NCBI RefSeq assembly: GCF_000384295.1
Contig: NZ_KB913037.1
Span: forward strand, 1,655,975 to 1,719,974
Direction of reading: 5' to 3'
From: Amycolatopsis balhimycina FH 1894
Lineage (GTDB): Bacteria > Actinomycetota > Actinomycetes > Mycobacteriales > Pseudonocardiaceae
Length of the DNA stretch: 64,000 nt
How positions within the stretch are numbered: the first letter of the stretch is position 1; every line of letters starts with the position of its first letter. Of the stretch, positions 44,842 through 53,265 are shown one piece after another. The notes under the pieces were generated by a model that was not told the origin of the DNA, did not search any database, and saw nothing but the letters and a program-made list of their open reading frames with translations. The position numbers and the translations under genes were made by a program.

Positions 44842-45618
44842 TCAGGGTTTGCGGGCGGACCGCGCGCGGAACGCCTCGGGGACGGCGCGGAACTCCGCGG
44901 TGTCGTGCGACTGGCTTTCGGCGGCCAGCCCGTAGCCCAGCACCGAGACCGCCGCCTGGCGGACCCATTGGTTGAGCACCGCCTTGGTGTCCTGGATCGC
45001 CTGCGGGGGCAGCGCGGCGAGCCGGTGGGCGAACGCGAGCGCGTCGGCCAGCAGCGACTCGGCGGGCACGACCCGGTTGGCGAGCCCCAGCTCGACGGCA
45101 GTCGCGGCCGGCACCCGGTCGCCGGTCAACAGGAACTCCTTGGCGCGCAACAGGCCCGTGTTCAGGGGCCAGGTCGCCGCGGCGCCGTCCCCGGCGACCA
45201 GCGCCACCGTGACGTGCGGGTCGGCGAGGAAGGCGTGCTCGGCGATGAAGACCATGTCGCAGGCGGTGACCAGGGTCGCGCCCAGGCCGACCGCCGGGCC
45301 GTTGACGGCCGCGACGACCGGCAGGTGCAGGCCGACCAGCTCGTCGAACAGGCGGCGCCCGACGCGCAGCGTCCGACGGCGTTCCTCGATGTCGTTCGCG
45401 TGCCGTTCGAAGGTTTCCAGATCGCCGCCCGCGCTGAACGCCCGACCGGCGCCGGTCAGCACGACCGCGCGCGCGTCGCGGTCCAGGCTCAGGTCGGCCA
45501 GCACCCGGGGCAGCGCGTGGTGCAGTTCGGCGTCGAACGCGTTGAGCGTGTCCGGCCGGTTGAGGGTCAGCACCCGGACCGGGCCGTCGGCGGTGACCAG
45601 GACGGCGTCGTCGGCCAT
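44842..45618 (-). CDS. Enoyl-CoA hydratase/isomerase family protein (atypical)
   Basis: Crotonase-fold protein (258 aa) with the oxyanion loop GRAFSAGGDLETF and NGPAVGLGATLVTACD. Neither hydratase glutamate is present: Thr in GATLVT, and DPHVTVALVAGDGAA in the second region. It resembles the crotonase at 13587 in this respect and may be an isomerase or hydrolase. The start MADDAVLVTA is chosen because the fold begins there; the ribosome site is weak. One base separates its start from the stop of the hotdog gene. Confidence 0.82.
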   Translation of the reverse strand: MADDAVLVTADGPVRVLTLNRPDTLNAFDAELHHALPRVLADLSLDRDARAVVLTGAGRAFSAGGDLETFERHANDIEERRRTLRVGRRLFDELVGLHLPVVAAVNGPAVGLGATLVTACDMVFIAEHAFLADPHVTVALVAGDGAAATWPLNTGLLRAKEFLLTGDRVPAATAVELGLANRVVPAESLLADALAFAHRLAALPPQAIQDTKAVLNQWVRQAAVSVLGYGLAAESQSHDTAEFRAVPEAFRARSARKP

Positions 45619-45619
45619 T

Positions 45620-46120
45620 TCACGCCCCCGTCTCGGCGAAGTCGGCGCCGCGGATGAGCCGGACCGGCCGGTACACCGCGACTTCCTCACCCCGCTGGTT
45701 CCGGATCGAACAGCGGCTGGTGACAACCCCGCGCCCCGGCTTGCTGGACGGGCGCGACTCGATCGTCCGCACCACGACGTGCAGCGTGTCGCCGACGTAG
45801 GTGGGCTCCGCGATGTCGAGATCCACGTGCACCAGGGCCAGCCCGGTGCCGTGCAGCGCGTTCGTCTGCAGTACCAGCCCTTCGGCGAACACGTAGACCA
45901 GGCCGCCCGGGACCAGCCGGCCCGAGTAGCCGCCCGCCTTCGCGTGCCCGGCGTCGTAGAACAACGGCTCGGTGAAGCCGCCCAGCGCGACGAAGTTGAC
46001 CAGGTCGGTCTCGGTGATGGTGCGTGCCGAGGTCCGGAAGGCCGAGCCCACCGCCATCCGGTCCCAGGTCAGTCCGGCCGCCAGCAGCGGAGCTTCACCG
46101 TCGTCTGTCACGTCGGACAT
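45620..46120 (-). CDS. MaoC-like hotdog protein lacking the catalytic dyad
   Basis: Hotdog protein (166 aa) of MaoC-like layout, but the hydratase motif GDxxxxH is FTEPLF at 49-54: Asp and His are both replaced (Phe49, Phe54). LVPGGLVYVFAEGLVLQ is the central helix. It is therefore unlikely to hydrate enoyl-CoA by the usual mechanism, and could be a subunit partner or thioesterase-like. It is the first gene of the four-gene operon, with site 10 directly upstream. Confidence 0.8.
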   Translation of the reverse strand: MSDVTDDGEAPLLAAGLTWDRMAVGSAFRTSARTITETDLVNFVALGGFTEPLFYDAGHAKAGGYSGRLVPGGLVYVFAEGLVLQTNALHGTGLALVHVDLDIAEPTYVGDTLHVVVRTIESRPSSKPGRGVVTSRCSIRNQRGEEVAVYRPVRLIRGADFAETGA

Positions 46121-46127
46121 CCCTTCT

Positions 46128-46139
46128 AATTATCTAACC
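46128..46139 (-). promoter_or_regulatory. AT-rich operator-like site 10
   Basis: On the minus strand GGTTAGATAATT, one base from the reference, followed by AGAAGGG, a likely ribosome site for the hotdog gene. The site is only eight bases upstream of the ATG, so bound protein would block initiation of the 46120-42205 operon. Confidence 0.6.
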
Positions 46140-46143
46140 TATC

Positions 46144-46986
46144 TTACTGTTTATACACCGACGGGATCGGCGAAGCGAGCCCCTCCTGCGCAAGACTGGA
46201 CACGAGCTCCCCGCCGCGGGTGAAGACCTTCCCGGACGCGAGGCCACGGCCGTCGCAGGCACGGGACGACCGCTGCACCACCAGATGCCATTCGTCGACC
46301 CCGAACGGCCGATGGAACCAGACGGTGTGGTTGAGGGAGGTCATCAGCCATGTCTTGCGCGAACCGCGTTCGTGCGGCAGCCGGATCGAGGCGACCAGGG
46401 TCAGGTCGCTGGCGTATAGCCACCGGCACGCGTGGATCGCGGGATCGTCCGGCACCGGGCCGGCGGCGCGGTACCACAGCGCCCGGGTGCCTGCCTGGTC
46501 CGCGCCGGCCGGCACCGGTCGCAGCTCCACCGACGGATCGCCGAGGAGCCACTGCGGCCACACGGCGGCCGCTTCGGTCCAGCCTTCGACGCCGCCGAGT
46601 TCCTCGGGCGCCGGAACCACCGGCATCCGGTCGCCGTGCTCGAACGCCCCCGATCCGGCGTGGAACGAGAACATCGCCGTGAAGATGAGCCTGCCCTCCT
46701 GCTCGACGTCCACCCGGCGCTGGGAAAACGCCCGGCCGTCGCGCAGCCGGGCGACGCGAAGCCACAGTGGCACGGAGGGATTGCCGGGGCGCAGGTAACT
46801 CGCCTGCGCGACGTGCACCGCCCGATCGGCGGACACCGTGCCCTGCGCGGCCGCCAAGGCTCGCGCGGCGGCCTCGCCGCCGAACATCCGGGCGGAGCGA
46901 CCCGACGGCGACGCGACGAAGACGTCCCCCTCCAGGCGTTCCAGCTCCGACAGCCAGGCGAGCGGGTCGGTCAGCGAGCGGTTCAC
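46144..46986 (-). CDS. TesB-like double-hotdog protein with Asp-to-Asn change
   Basis: Acyl-CoA thioesterase II-like protein (280 aa): RMFGGEAAARALAAAQGTV and VHVAQASYLRPG in the first hotdog, TSLNHTVWFHRPFGVDEW in the second. The catalytic Asp of TesB is Asn219 here (codon AAC on the coding strand), whereas the cluster's other TesB keeps Asp239. Activity may be low or altered. It starts at GTG after AGGAGG. Site 11 lies between it and the divergent ligase gene. It ends four bases after site 10. Confidence 0.84.
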   Translation of the reverse strand: MNRSLTDPLAWLSELERLEGDVFVASPSGRSARMFGGEAAARALAAAQGTVSADRAVHVAQASYLRPGNPSVPLWLRVARLRDGRAFSQRRVDVEQEGRLIFTAMFSFHAGSGAFEHGDRMPVVPAPEELGGVEGWTEAAAVWPQWLLGDPSVELRPVPAGADQAGTRALWYRAAGPVPDDPAIHACRWLYASDLTLVASIRLPHERGSRKTWLMTSLNHTVWFHRPFGVDEWHLVVQRSSRACDGRGLASGKVFTRGGELVSSLAQEGLASPIPSVYKQ

Positions 46987-46995
46987 TTGGCCTCC

Positions 46996-47011
46996 TATCA
47001 GTTAACTGATA
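46996..47011. promoter_or_regulatory. AT-rich operator-like site 11 (perfect palindrome)
   Basis: TATCAGTTAACTGATA is a perfect 16-base palindrome containing the AGTTAACTGATA form of the core, followed by TAGATAATAG. It lies in the 60-base gap between the divergent TesB-like and CoA-ligase genes. The symmetry is the strongest evidence that a dimeric regulator binds these sites. Confidence 0.65.
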
Positions 47012-47046
47012 TAGATAATAGAGCGACTTGAGCGCGGAGGACAGGG

Positions 47047-48498
47047 ATGACAGATCGCACGCCGTTGTGGATCGACCTCGTGGCCGAGGCCATCGAGGCC
47101 GGCCGCGACCGGGTCCTGGTCGTCCCGGGGGACGATCCCGGCGCCGGCTGGACCGGCGCCGAGTTCACCCGGCGGATCGGCGGCGCGGCGGCCCTGCTCG
47201 ACCGGGCCGGCTGCCCGCCCGGCACCGTCGTCCCGGCGCTGATAACGACCCGGCCCGAGGCCATGGCGGTCGTCGTCGCCGGTGCCGTGACCCGGCGACC
47301 GGTCGCTCCCCTGTCCCCGCGGCTCACGGTGGCCGAACTCGCGGACTGCGTCGGCGATCTCGACTCCCCGGTCGTCCTGTGCGAACCCGGTTCCCTCGAC
47401 CTTGGCCGGGCTTTGGCCGAGGTATGCGGACGGGAGCTGGTGCCGGTCGGAGAACTGGCCCCGGCGACGCCGCCGCCCCTGTCCGCCGCCGCGGACGCCA
47501 CCGCGTTCGTACTGCACACGTCCGGCACCACCGGGCGGCCACGGCGGGTCGACGTCCGCCAGGACCGGATGGGCGCCCGCGCGGTCGTCAACGCCCGGCT
47601 GACCCGGCTCGACGCCGGCAGCGTCTACAGCGCGAGCTCGCCGTTCCACCACATCGGCGGGCTCGGTGCCTTCGCGGTGGCGCTGGCCACCGGCGCCCGG
47701 ATCGTGACGTTCCCCCGGTTCACCGTGGACGCCTGGCAGAGCCTGGGCCGCCTCGGCGTCACCCACGCGCAGGCGGTGCCGTCGATGATCGAGATGCTGC
47801 TGCGAGCGGACGCCTTCGCGCTCCCCACCTTGCGGCTGCTGCAGTACGGCGCGTCCCCGATCCACCCCGGCACGCTGCGCCGGGCACTGGCCGCGATGCC
47901 CGGAGCCGCCTTCGTGAACCTCTTCGGGCAGACCGAGGGCGCACCCCTCACCTGCCTGTCCCCCGAAGACCACGAGCGGGCGGCGGACGGCGACGAAGAA
48001 CTGCTGAAGTCCGTCGGGACGCCCGTCGACGAAGTCGAGCTGACGGTGCACGAGCCGGACGAAGAGGGTGTCGGCGAGGTGTGGGCGCGCGGTGCGCACC
48101 TGTTCGCCCCGGGAGCCGACGGGTGGCTGCGCACGGGCGACCTCGGCCGCGTCGACGAGCGCGGGTACGTGTTCCTGGCCGGCCGCAAGGGCGACATGAT
48201 CATCCGCGGCGGGGAGAACGTCTACCCCCTCGAGGTAGAGCAGACCCTCACCCGCCACGACGACGTCGAAGAGGCCGCCGTGGTCGGTGTGCCCGACGAA
48301 CGGGTCGGCGAGGCCGTGAAGGCGTTCGTCGTCCCCCGCGACCTCTCGGCCCCGCCGGATCCCGGCGAGCTGCGCGCCTTCGCCCGGACGACGCTCGCCG
48401 GGTTCAAGGTGCCCGAGCTGTGGGAGTTCGTGCCCGCCCTGCCCCGAAACCCGAACGGCAAGGTCCTGCGCCGAGCCCTCACCCAGCCCACTCGTTGA
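47047..48498 (+). CDS. AMP-forming acyl-CoA ligase
   Basis: ANL-superfamily CoA ligase (483 aa). The phosphate loop is HTSGTTGRPRRVDV (Lys of PKG changed to Arg). The A5-type motif is FGQTEGAPL, A7-A8 GWLRTGDLGRVDERG with GRKGDMIIRGGENVYPLEVE, and the C-terminal catalytic Lys lies in NPNGKVLRRAL. It should convert a carboxylic acid to its CoA thioester. It starts at ATG after GGAGG. It is first in the ligase-ACAD-crotonase operon. Confidence 0.9.
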   Translation: MTDRTPLWIDLVAEAIEAGRDRVLVVPGDDPGAGWTGAEFTRRIGGAAALLDRAGCPPGTVVPALITTRPEAMAVVVAGAVTRRPVAPLSPRLTVAELADCVGDLDSPVVLCEPGSLDLGRALAEVCGRELVPVGELAPATPPPLSAAADATAFVLHTSGTTGRPRRVDVRQDRMGARAVVNARLTRLDAGSVYSASSPFHHIGGLGAFAVALATGARIVTFPRFTVDAWQSLGRLGVTHAQAVPSMIEMLLRADAFALPTLRLLQYGASPIHPGTLRRALAAMPGAAFVNLFGQTEGAPLTCLSPEDHERAADGDEELLKSVGTPVDEVELTVHEPDEEGVGEVWARGAHLFAPGADGWLRTGDLGRVDERGYVFLAGRKGDMIIRGGENVYPLEVEQTLTRHDDVEEAAVVGVPDERVGEAVKAFVVPRDLSAPPDPGELRAFARTTLAGFKVPELWEFVPALPRNPNGKVLRRALTQPTR

Positions 48499-48509
48499 CG
48501 GAGGCCAGC

Positions 48510-49742
48510 GTGGACCTGAGCTACCCACCCGAGGTGCAGCAGTTCCGGGACGAGGTGCGGGCGTTCATCGCCGCCAACGTTCCACCGGACTGGCACGGTC
48601 TTGGCGCACTCGACACCGACGAGGCGAAGGCATTCGTCGAGCAGTGGCGCCGGGTGCTCGCCGAGCACGGCTATCTGGCCCCCGCGTGGCCGGTCGAGTA
48701 CGGCGGCGGCGGGATGGACCGGCTGCGGCAGGTGGTCCTCGTCGAGGAGCTGGCGAAGGCGGGACTCCCGGCGAGTGGGTCCCAGGACGTCTTCGGCATC
48801 AAGATGATCGGCAACCTGCTGCTCCGGTACGGCACCGACGAGCAGAAGCGGTACTTCCTCCCCCGCATCATCAGCGGCGAGGACAGGTGGTGCCAAGGCT
48901 TCTCCGAGCCCGGCGCCGGCTCCGACCTGGCGGCCCTGCGTACCCGTGCCGCGCTGGTGGACGGCGAGTGGGTCGTCGACGGGCAGAAAGTGTGGACGTC
49001 ACAGGCCCAGAGTGCCGACTGGATCTTCCTGCTCGCCCGCACCGACCCCGCCGCCGGCCGCCACCGCGGCATCACGATGCTGCTGGTCCCGCTGGACCAG
49101 TCCGGAGTGGACATCCGCCCGATCACCATGATCACCGGCGACACCGGGTTCAACGAAGTCTTCTTCACCGGCGTACGCACCGCCGAAGCGAACGTCGTCG
49201 GCGAGGTCGGCGAAGGCTGGGCTGTCGCCATGAGCCTGCTGGGCCTCGAACGCGGCGACGAAGCGGCGACCAACCCGATCATGTTCCGGGCCGAGATCGA
49301 CCGGCTCATCGAGCTGGCGCGCGAACGCGGCGTCGACGGCGACCCGGTCGTCCGGCAGCGGCTGGCCCGCTGCTACAGCCGCGCCGAGATCATGCGGCAC
49401 CTCGGCAACCGCGTCCTGACGCGCTGGCTGCGCGGCGAGCCGACGGGCACCGAAGCGTCGGTGTCGAAGCTGTACTGGAGCGAGCACCACCGGGCGGTCA
49501 CCGAGCTGGCCATGGACATCCTCGGGCCCGAGTCGATGGTGCCGACCGGCCGCGGCCCGCTGCGCCACTACCGCACCGACGACCCCGGCGCCCCCAACTC
49601 GACGGCGTCCTGGGCCACGGTGTGGCTGCACGCGGTGTCCGGCACGATCTACGCCGGCACGTCGGAAGTGCAGCGCAACATCCTGGCCGAGTCGGCACTG
49701 GGCATGCCGCGTGAACCCCGACCGGACAGGAGCCCCCGATGA
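48510..49742 (+). CDS. Acyl-CoA dehydrogenase, FadE29-like type
   Basis: ACAD (410 aa): APAWPVEYGGGGMDRL, FSEPGAGSDLAAL (intact flavin loop), VVDGQKVWTSQAQ and the C-terminus YAGTSEVQRNILAESALGMPREPR. It is similar in type to the genes at 11166 and 1. It starts at GTG after GGAGG. It follows the CoA ligase by 12 bases, and its stop overlaps the crotonase start. It may pair with the FadE28-type subunit at 43680. Confidence 0.9.
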   Translation: MDLSYPPEVQQFRDEVRAFIAANVPPDWHGLGALDTDEAKAFVEQWRRVLAEHGYLAPAWPVEYGGGGMDRLRQVVLVEELAKAGLPASGSQDVFGIKMIGNLLLRYGTDEQKRYFLPRIISGEDRWCQGFSEPGAGSDLAALRTRAALVDGEWVVDGQKVWTSQAQSADWIFLLARTDPAAGRHRGITMLLVPLDQSGVDIRPITMITGDTGFNEVFFTGVRTAEANVVGEVGEGWAVAMSLLGLERGDEAATNPIMFRAEIDRLIELARERGVDGDPVVRQRLARCYSRAEIMRHLGNRVLTRWLRGEPTGTEASVSKLYWSEHHRAVTELAMDILGPESMVPTGRGPLRHYRTDDPGAPNSTASWATVWLHAVSGTIYAGTSEVQRNILAESALGMPREPRPDRSPR

Positions 49743-50653
49743 GCGAAATCGTCACCCGGACCGTGGCCGACGGCGTCGCCGTCCTGACCTTGAACCGGCC
49801 GGAACGGCACAACGCGTGGTCGGTCGAGCTGGAGAACCGGTACTACGACTTGCTGCGCGAGGCCGAGCGCGACCCGGACGTCCGGGTCGTCGTGGTCACC
49901 GGCGCGGGCCGCAGTTTCTGCCCGGGCATGGACACGGCCGCGCTGGCCGACCAGGTGGCCACCGGCATCTCGACCAACCCCCACCTGCGGCAGCCGATGA
50001 CCACGCCGACGAGGATCGCCAAGCCCGTGATCGCCGCTGTCAACGGGGCCTGCGCCGGGATCGGCCTGATCGCCGCGCTCAACTGCGACCTCCGGTTCGT
50101 CTCCGCCACGGCGAAGCTGACGACGGCGTTCGTCCAGCGCGGGATCATGGCCGAGCACGGGCTGGCCTGGACGCTCCCCCGGCTGATCGGCACTTCGCGC
50201 GCGCTGGACCTGCTGCTCTCGGGCCGGGTCGTGCTCGGCGAAGAGGCCGTCGCGTTGGGGCTGGCGGATCGGGTCTTCGCCCCTGCCGAGCTGATGCCGA
50301 AGACCCTGGACTACGCCAAGTCGTTGGCGGCGAACAGTTCGCCGGTGGCGATGGGGACCATCAAGCGGCAGGTCTACGCGAGCTGGGAGACCTCGATGGA
50401 GGAGTCCCGGGTGACGGCGATCCGGTTCTGGATGGGGCACCTGCGCGGCCACCCCGACTTCAAGGAAGGCGTCGAAAGCTTCCTCGAGAAGCGGCCGTCG
50501 CTGTTCGAGCCGTGGGACCCGGCGATGCCCGCCGAGCCCGACCCCCTGCCGGGGAACCAGCCCGGACGGCCCGGTCGGGATCCATCGACCGGGCCGTCCG
50601 AACAGGGCCACCGCAACGAGTGGCCAGGACGCAAGAACCCTAGTGATCGTTGA
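49739..50653 (+). CDS. Enoyl-CoA hydratase family protein with C-terminal read-through tail
   Basis: Crotonase-family protein (304 aa). Core features: GAGRSFCPGMDTAAL, NGACAGIGLIAALNCD, RGIMAEHGLAWTLPRLIG and FLEKRPSLFEPW. In this branch the second acidic residue lies in MAEHG. The normal fold ends near residue 260 (FEPW). About 43 further residues, proline- and glycine-rich, are translated through a strong hairpin (50563-50600), and the stop overlaps the convergent secreted-protein gene by 14 bases. The natural stop may have been lost, or the tail is real. The ATG overlaps the ACAD stop. Confidence 0.85.
   Translation: MSEIVTRTVADGVAVLTLNRPERHNAWSVELENRYYDLLREAERDPDVRVVVVTGAGRSFCPGMDTAALADQVATGISTNPHLRQPMTTPTRIAKPVIAAVNGACAGIGLIAALNCDLRFVSATAKLTTAFVQRGIMAEHGLAWTLPRLIGTSRALDLLLSGRVVLGEEAVALGLADRVFAPAELMPKTLDYAKSLAANSSPVAMGTIKRQVYASWETSMEESRVTAIRFWMGHLRGHPDFKEGVESFLEKRPSLFEPWDPAMPAEPDPLPGNQPGRPGRDPSTGPSEQGHRNEWPGRKNPSDR
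50563..50600. terminator. Hairpin terminator inside a CDS end
   Basis: Perfect 15-base arms (CGGACGGCCCGGTCG and its complement) with an 8-base loop. It has the form of the other terminators in this window but lies within the last codons of the crotonase frame rather than after the stop, and before the convergent secreted-protein gene. Confidence 0.65.
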
Positions 50654-51068
50654 GGTAGTAGTGGGTGCTCGCGTGCTGGAAGTTCGTACCCAGGTAGACC
50701 GTGACGCCGATGTTCACGTGTTCCGGGAGGTCGTGCTTGCCGCCATCAGAAGCCCTGGCCGTGGCGCAAGATCCCAATCCACCGGAGGCGACGAGCAAGT
50801 AACGTTCGGGGTAGGCGCCCGAACTGTCCTGGACGGCGATACTGGCCCGGGCAGCGAGTCCGTCGGCCGCCGAGTCGCAGACGGACACGACGTCGCCGTT
50901 CTCTTCAACGTAGACAGTGCCACCCTTGTCGGCGTCCGTGGTTTTCCACGTGTGGTCCCAGCTGCCGCCGGGCGGGTCCACGGTCGCCGATGCCGACGTC
51001 GCGGTCATGAGTGTCCCGCCGGCGACGAAAGCAGTCGTTGCGACCAAAGCCGCGATCTTGTTACGCAT
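50640..51068 (-). CDS. Small secreted protein, unknown function
   Basis: 142-residue secreted protein. The signal peptide has basic MRNK, a hydrophobic core and an ATSASA cleavage region near residue 28. The mature part of about 114 residues has two cysteines (CDSAADG, GSCATA), which could form a disulfide. I do not recognise the family. It has GGGAG upstream of its ATG. Probably not part of the catabolic cluster, and its codon use is lower in GC. Confidence 0.72.
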   Translation of the reverse strand: MRNKIAALVATTAFVAGGTLMTATSASATVDPPGGSWDHTWKTTDADKGGTVYVEENGDVVSVCDSAADGLAARASIAVQDSSGAYPERYLLVASGGLGSCATARASDGGKHDLPEHVNIGVTVYLGTNFQHASTHYYLNDH

Positions 51069-51144
51069 CGTATGACTCCCATTCTCATACTCGCACAGGG
51101 AAATTCGGGCGAGCTGTATTTGATTCAGGCTTTTCCGGCCGGCG

Positions 51145-51828
51145 TCAGGGCTTCTCGAAGTGCTGGTAGTCGATCGGGGTGTCCCAGGAGCCGCCCCAGG
51201 TCCAGCCGCGGGTGGTGAAGGCCCGCTCGGTGACGTCGCCCGCGTGGATCATGCCCGGCACGTTCTGCGTGCGGTCGACGTAAGGCGCCCCGTTGGGCGG
51301 GTAGACCGTGCCGCTGCCGGAGATGTAGGGGTTCTGCACGGTGTTGATGTCGATGGCGCGGCCGTAGGAGTGGTTGGACCACGCCGTGCCGCCGGTGATC
51401 GCCCGGCAGTTGAACGCCGAGGTGTTGTTCGCCGCCATCGAGGCGTCGTCGTCGGAGTTGTACTTCTCGACGGTCTCCATCCGCTCGATGGGGAACCGCC
51501 CGAAGTACAGGTCGGCGAAGACGCGGGCGACCTCGGTGGCGCGATCGGCGCTGACGACCAGCTCGCCGCGGTGCACCGCGCCGTCGAAGCCGAGGAAGCT
51601 CAGGTTGATCAGCCGCAGCTGATCGGGACCGACCGGGCACCCCTCGTGCCAGCTGTTCCCGAGCCGCTCCGCGCTGACGGGCTTGATGACGGCGACATAG
51701 GGCGCAAGCCCGCTACCAGCCGGAGCGGCGACCTCCACGGTCTGGGCCGTGGCGGCCGGCGCCGGCGCGGCCACAGCCACGACCGCCGACAGCGCGAACG
51801 TGACAATGGCAAGAACTCTGGTTCTCAT
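51145..51828 (-). CDS. Secreted M15-family peptidase (D-Ala-D-Ala carboxypeptidase-like)
   Basis: Secreted metallopeptidase (227 aa) of the M15 D-alanyl-D-alanine carboxypeptidase group. Signal peptide MRTRVLAIVTFALSAVVAVA with APAPA cleavage region. The zinc motif SNHSYGRAIDINTVQNPY (His and Asp ligands) and the C-terminal DYQHFEKP (third ligand His) are present. The likely role is trimming peptidoglycan stem peptides outside the membrane. The start was placed at the ATG of the signal peptide; no good ribosome site is visible. A long non-coding leader precedes it. Confidence 0.85.
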   Translation of the reverse strand: MRTRVLAIVTFALSAVVAVAAPAPAATAQTVEVAAPAGSGLAPYVAVIKPVSAERLGNSWHEGCPVGPDQLRLINLSFLGFDGAVHRGELVVSADRATEVARVFADLYFGRFPIERMETVEKYNSDDDASMAANNTSAFNCRAITGGTAWSNHSYGRAIDINTVQNPYISGSGTVYPPNGAPYVDRTQNVPGMIHAGDVTERAFTTRGWTWGGSWDTPIDYQHFEKP

Positions 51829-52527
51829 ATTCACTGCGAAAGTCGCTTTCTTTCGATTTTCTGCTGCCGCAGAGGACCCCACTGCGGTTCGGGCGCCACC
51901 GCATGAACACTTCCTCGCTGAAGACGCTCCCCCGAGGGGGACAGCCGGAATGCGTGCGCCCGCGAAGTCAGTGGATGTGACGCGGCTCGGACAGGGTGGG
52001 TTCAGCACCTGGAAGGATTACGCGGATCATTTCTTCTCCGCCGAAGAAAGCCGTTTCCGTGCCGCTCGACCTACGCAGCTCGGCCGGCCCCCGGTCGGAC
52101 GAGCGCGCATGCCGTCGTCACGGCGCCCCCGTCTCGGCGGGACACACGCGGCTTCCCTCCGCCATCCAGTCTTCCGCCTTCCCCCGTAAATCAACCCCAG
52201 TTACCGAGAGTGCCGAAATCATCACCACTGCCGACCCGGCCGGTGAGACACTCTCGCCAGGCCGACCGTGCCAGCCGGGACCGGACGACGTCAAGCGCCC
52301 CGAAACGTTTTACCCCTGCCCGAAGGGTCCCCGAAAACGGCAACCTTTGCGCGTCGTGCCGCGACCTGCGAAATCGGCATCACGGGGGCCTCGGCGATCG
52401 TCCACAAAGGCGCAGGAGTCCGAATAGCAGCTTGCGGCCCTGCTCACAAGCCAGGTGTGCAGCCGCCGGCGCCGGAACGTCGCGCTACGGCCTCCCAGCC
52501 GATCCCCTGCCGGGCGCCTGAGCCAGG
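51829..52527. other. Non-coding stretch upstream of the M15 peptidase
   Basis: About 700 bases with no convincing gene: the short frames present have poor codon structure and no ribosome sites. The half nearest the peptidase gene would be its 5' leader and contains stem-forming segments (for example CGAAAG at 51837 pairing with CTTTCG at 51850). The half towards livF shows nothing I can assign. The stretch is less GC-rich than its surroundings in places and separates the secreted-protein pair from the Liv importer. Confidence 0.55.
51930..52035 (-). promoter_or_regulatory. Possible c-di-AMP (ydaO-type) riboswitch remnant
   Basis: On the minus strand, 100-200 bases before the M15 peptidase, the leader contains TAATCC, then GAACCCACC (51995-52003), then CACTGACTTCGCGGGCG (51957-51973). 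These resemble, in order, conserved pieces of ydaO-type leaders that control cell-wall hydrolases in actinobacteria. The match was judged by eye and several conserved blocks are missing, so this is a weak candidate. Confidence 0.2.
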
Positions 52528-53265
52528 TCAGCCCGCCTGCCCGCCGAGGTAGGAGTCGAACAGTTCGGCGTTCAGCAGGTCCGCGGCCGGTCCGCCGTGC
52601 ACGATCCGGCCGCGGCGCAGGATGTACGCGTGCCCGGCCATCGCGAGCGCTCGCCGGGCGAACTGGTCGACGATCAGCAAGGCCGTGCCCTCGGCAGCAC
52701 GCTGCTGAAGGAACCCGAAGATCTCGTCGACGATGATCGGCGCGAGCCCCAGCGACGCCTCGTCGACCAGCACCAGATCCGGGCTCCGGACGTACGCGGC
52801 CGCCATCGCCAGCATCTGCTGCTGCCCGCCGCTGAGGGTGCCCGCCTGCTGGCTCAGCCGTTCTCCGAGGATCGGGAAAGCGGCCACCGCCCGCTCGACG
52901 GCGTCGTCCTCCCGCCCGGCGGCGCCCTGGAGGACGAGGTTCTCCCGGACGGTCAGCCCGCGGAAGACGCCCCGGCCCTCCGGGACGTGACAGAGCCCGC
53001 GCGCGAACCGCCGCGGGGCACGCTCACCCGTGACGTCGCGGCCCGCGATCCGGATCGTGCCCGAGCGCACCGGAAGCAGGCCGGACACCGCGCGCAGCAC
53101 CGTGGTCTTGCCCGCGCCGTTCGAGCCGAGCAGGGCGACGACCGAGCCGGCAGGCACCACCAAGGAGACCTCGCGCAGGACGGTGGTCTGCCCGTAGCCC
53201 GCCGACACGCCGTCGACCTCGAGGGCCGGCGGCGCGATCGACGGGGCGTCGAGGGTGCTGGTCAT
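52528..53265 (-). CDS. livF: Branched-chain amino-acid-type ABC transporter ATPase LivF
   Basis: LivF-type ABC ATPase (245 aa): Walker A GSNGAGKTT near residue 48, LSGGQQQM signature, Walker B LVLVDEASLGLAP (Ala in place of the usual Pro), and D-loop region. It energises uptake with the fused LivH-LivM-LivG protein. The ATG overlaps the stop of that gene (ATGA). In catabolic clusters Liv-type systems often import carboxylic acids rather than amino acids. Confidence 0.92.
   Translation of the reverse strand: MTSTLDAPSIAPPALEVDGVSAGYGQTTVLREVSLVVPAGSVVALLGSNGAGKTTVLRAVSGLLPVRSGTIRIAGRDVTGERAPRRFARGLCHVPEGRGVFRGLTVRENLVLQGAAGREDDAVERAVAAFPILGERLSQQAGTLSGGQQQMLAMAAAYVRSPDLVLVDEASLGLAPIIVDEIFGFLQQRAAEGTALLIVDQFARRALAMAGHAYILRRGRIVHGGPAADLLNAELFDSYLGGQAG

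Noticed and set aside
47028..48509. A 904-codon plus-strand open frame beginning in the ligase region
   Set aside because: The first ~490 residues are the shifted frame of the CoA ligase. Real coding starts at the GTG at 48510, with GGAGG before it and an ACAD N-terminus.
52009..52527. Several overlapping short frames in the gap before livF, both strands
   Set aside because: No ribosome sites, unstable codon composition and no recognisable domain. Reported as non-coding.
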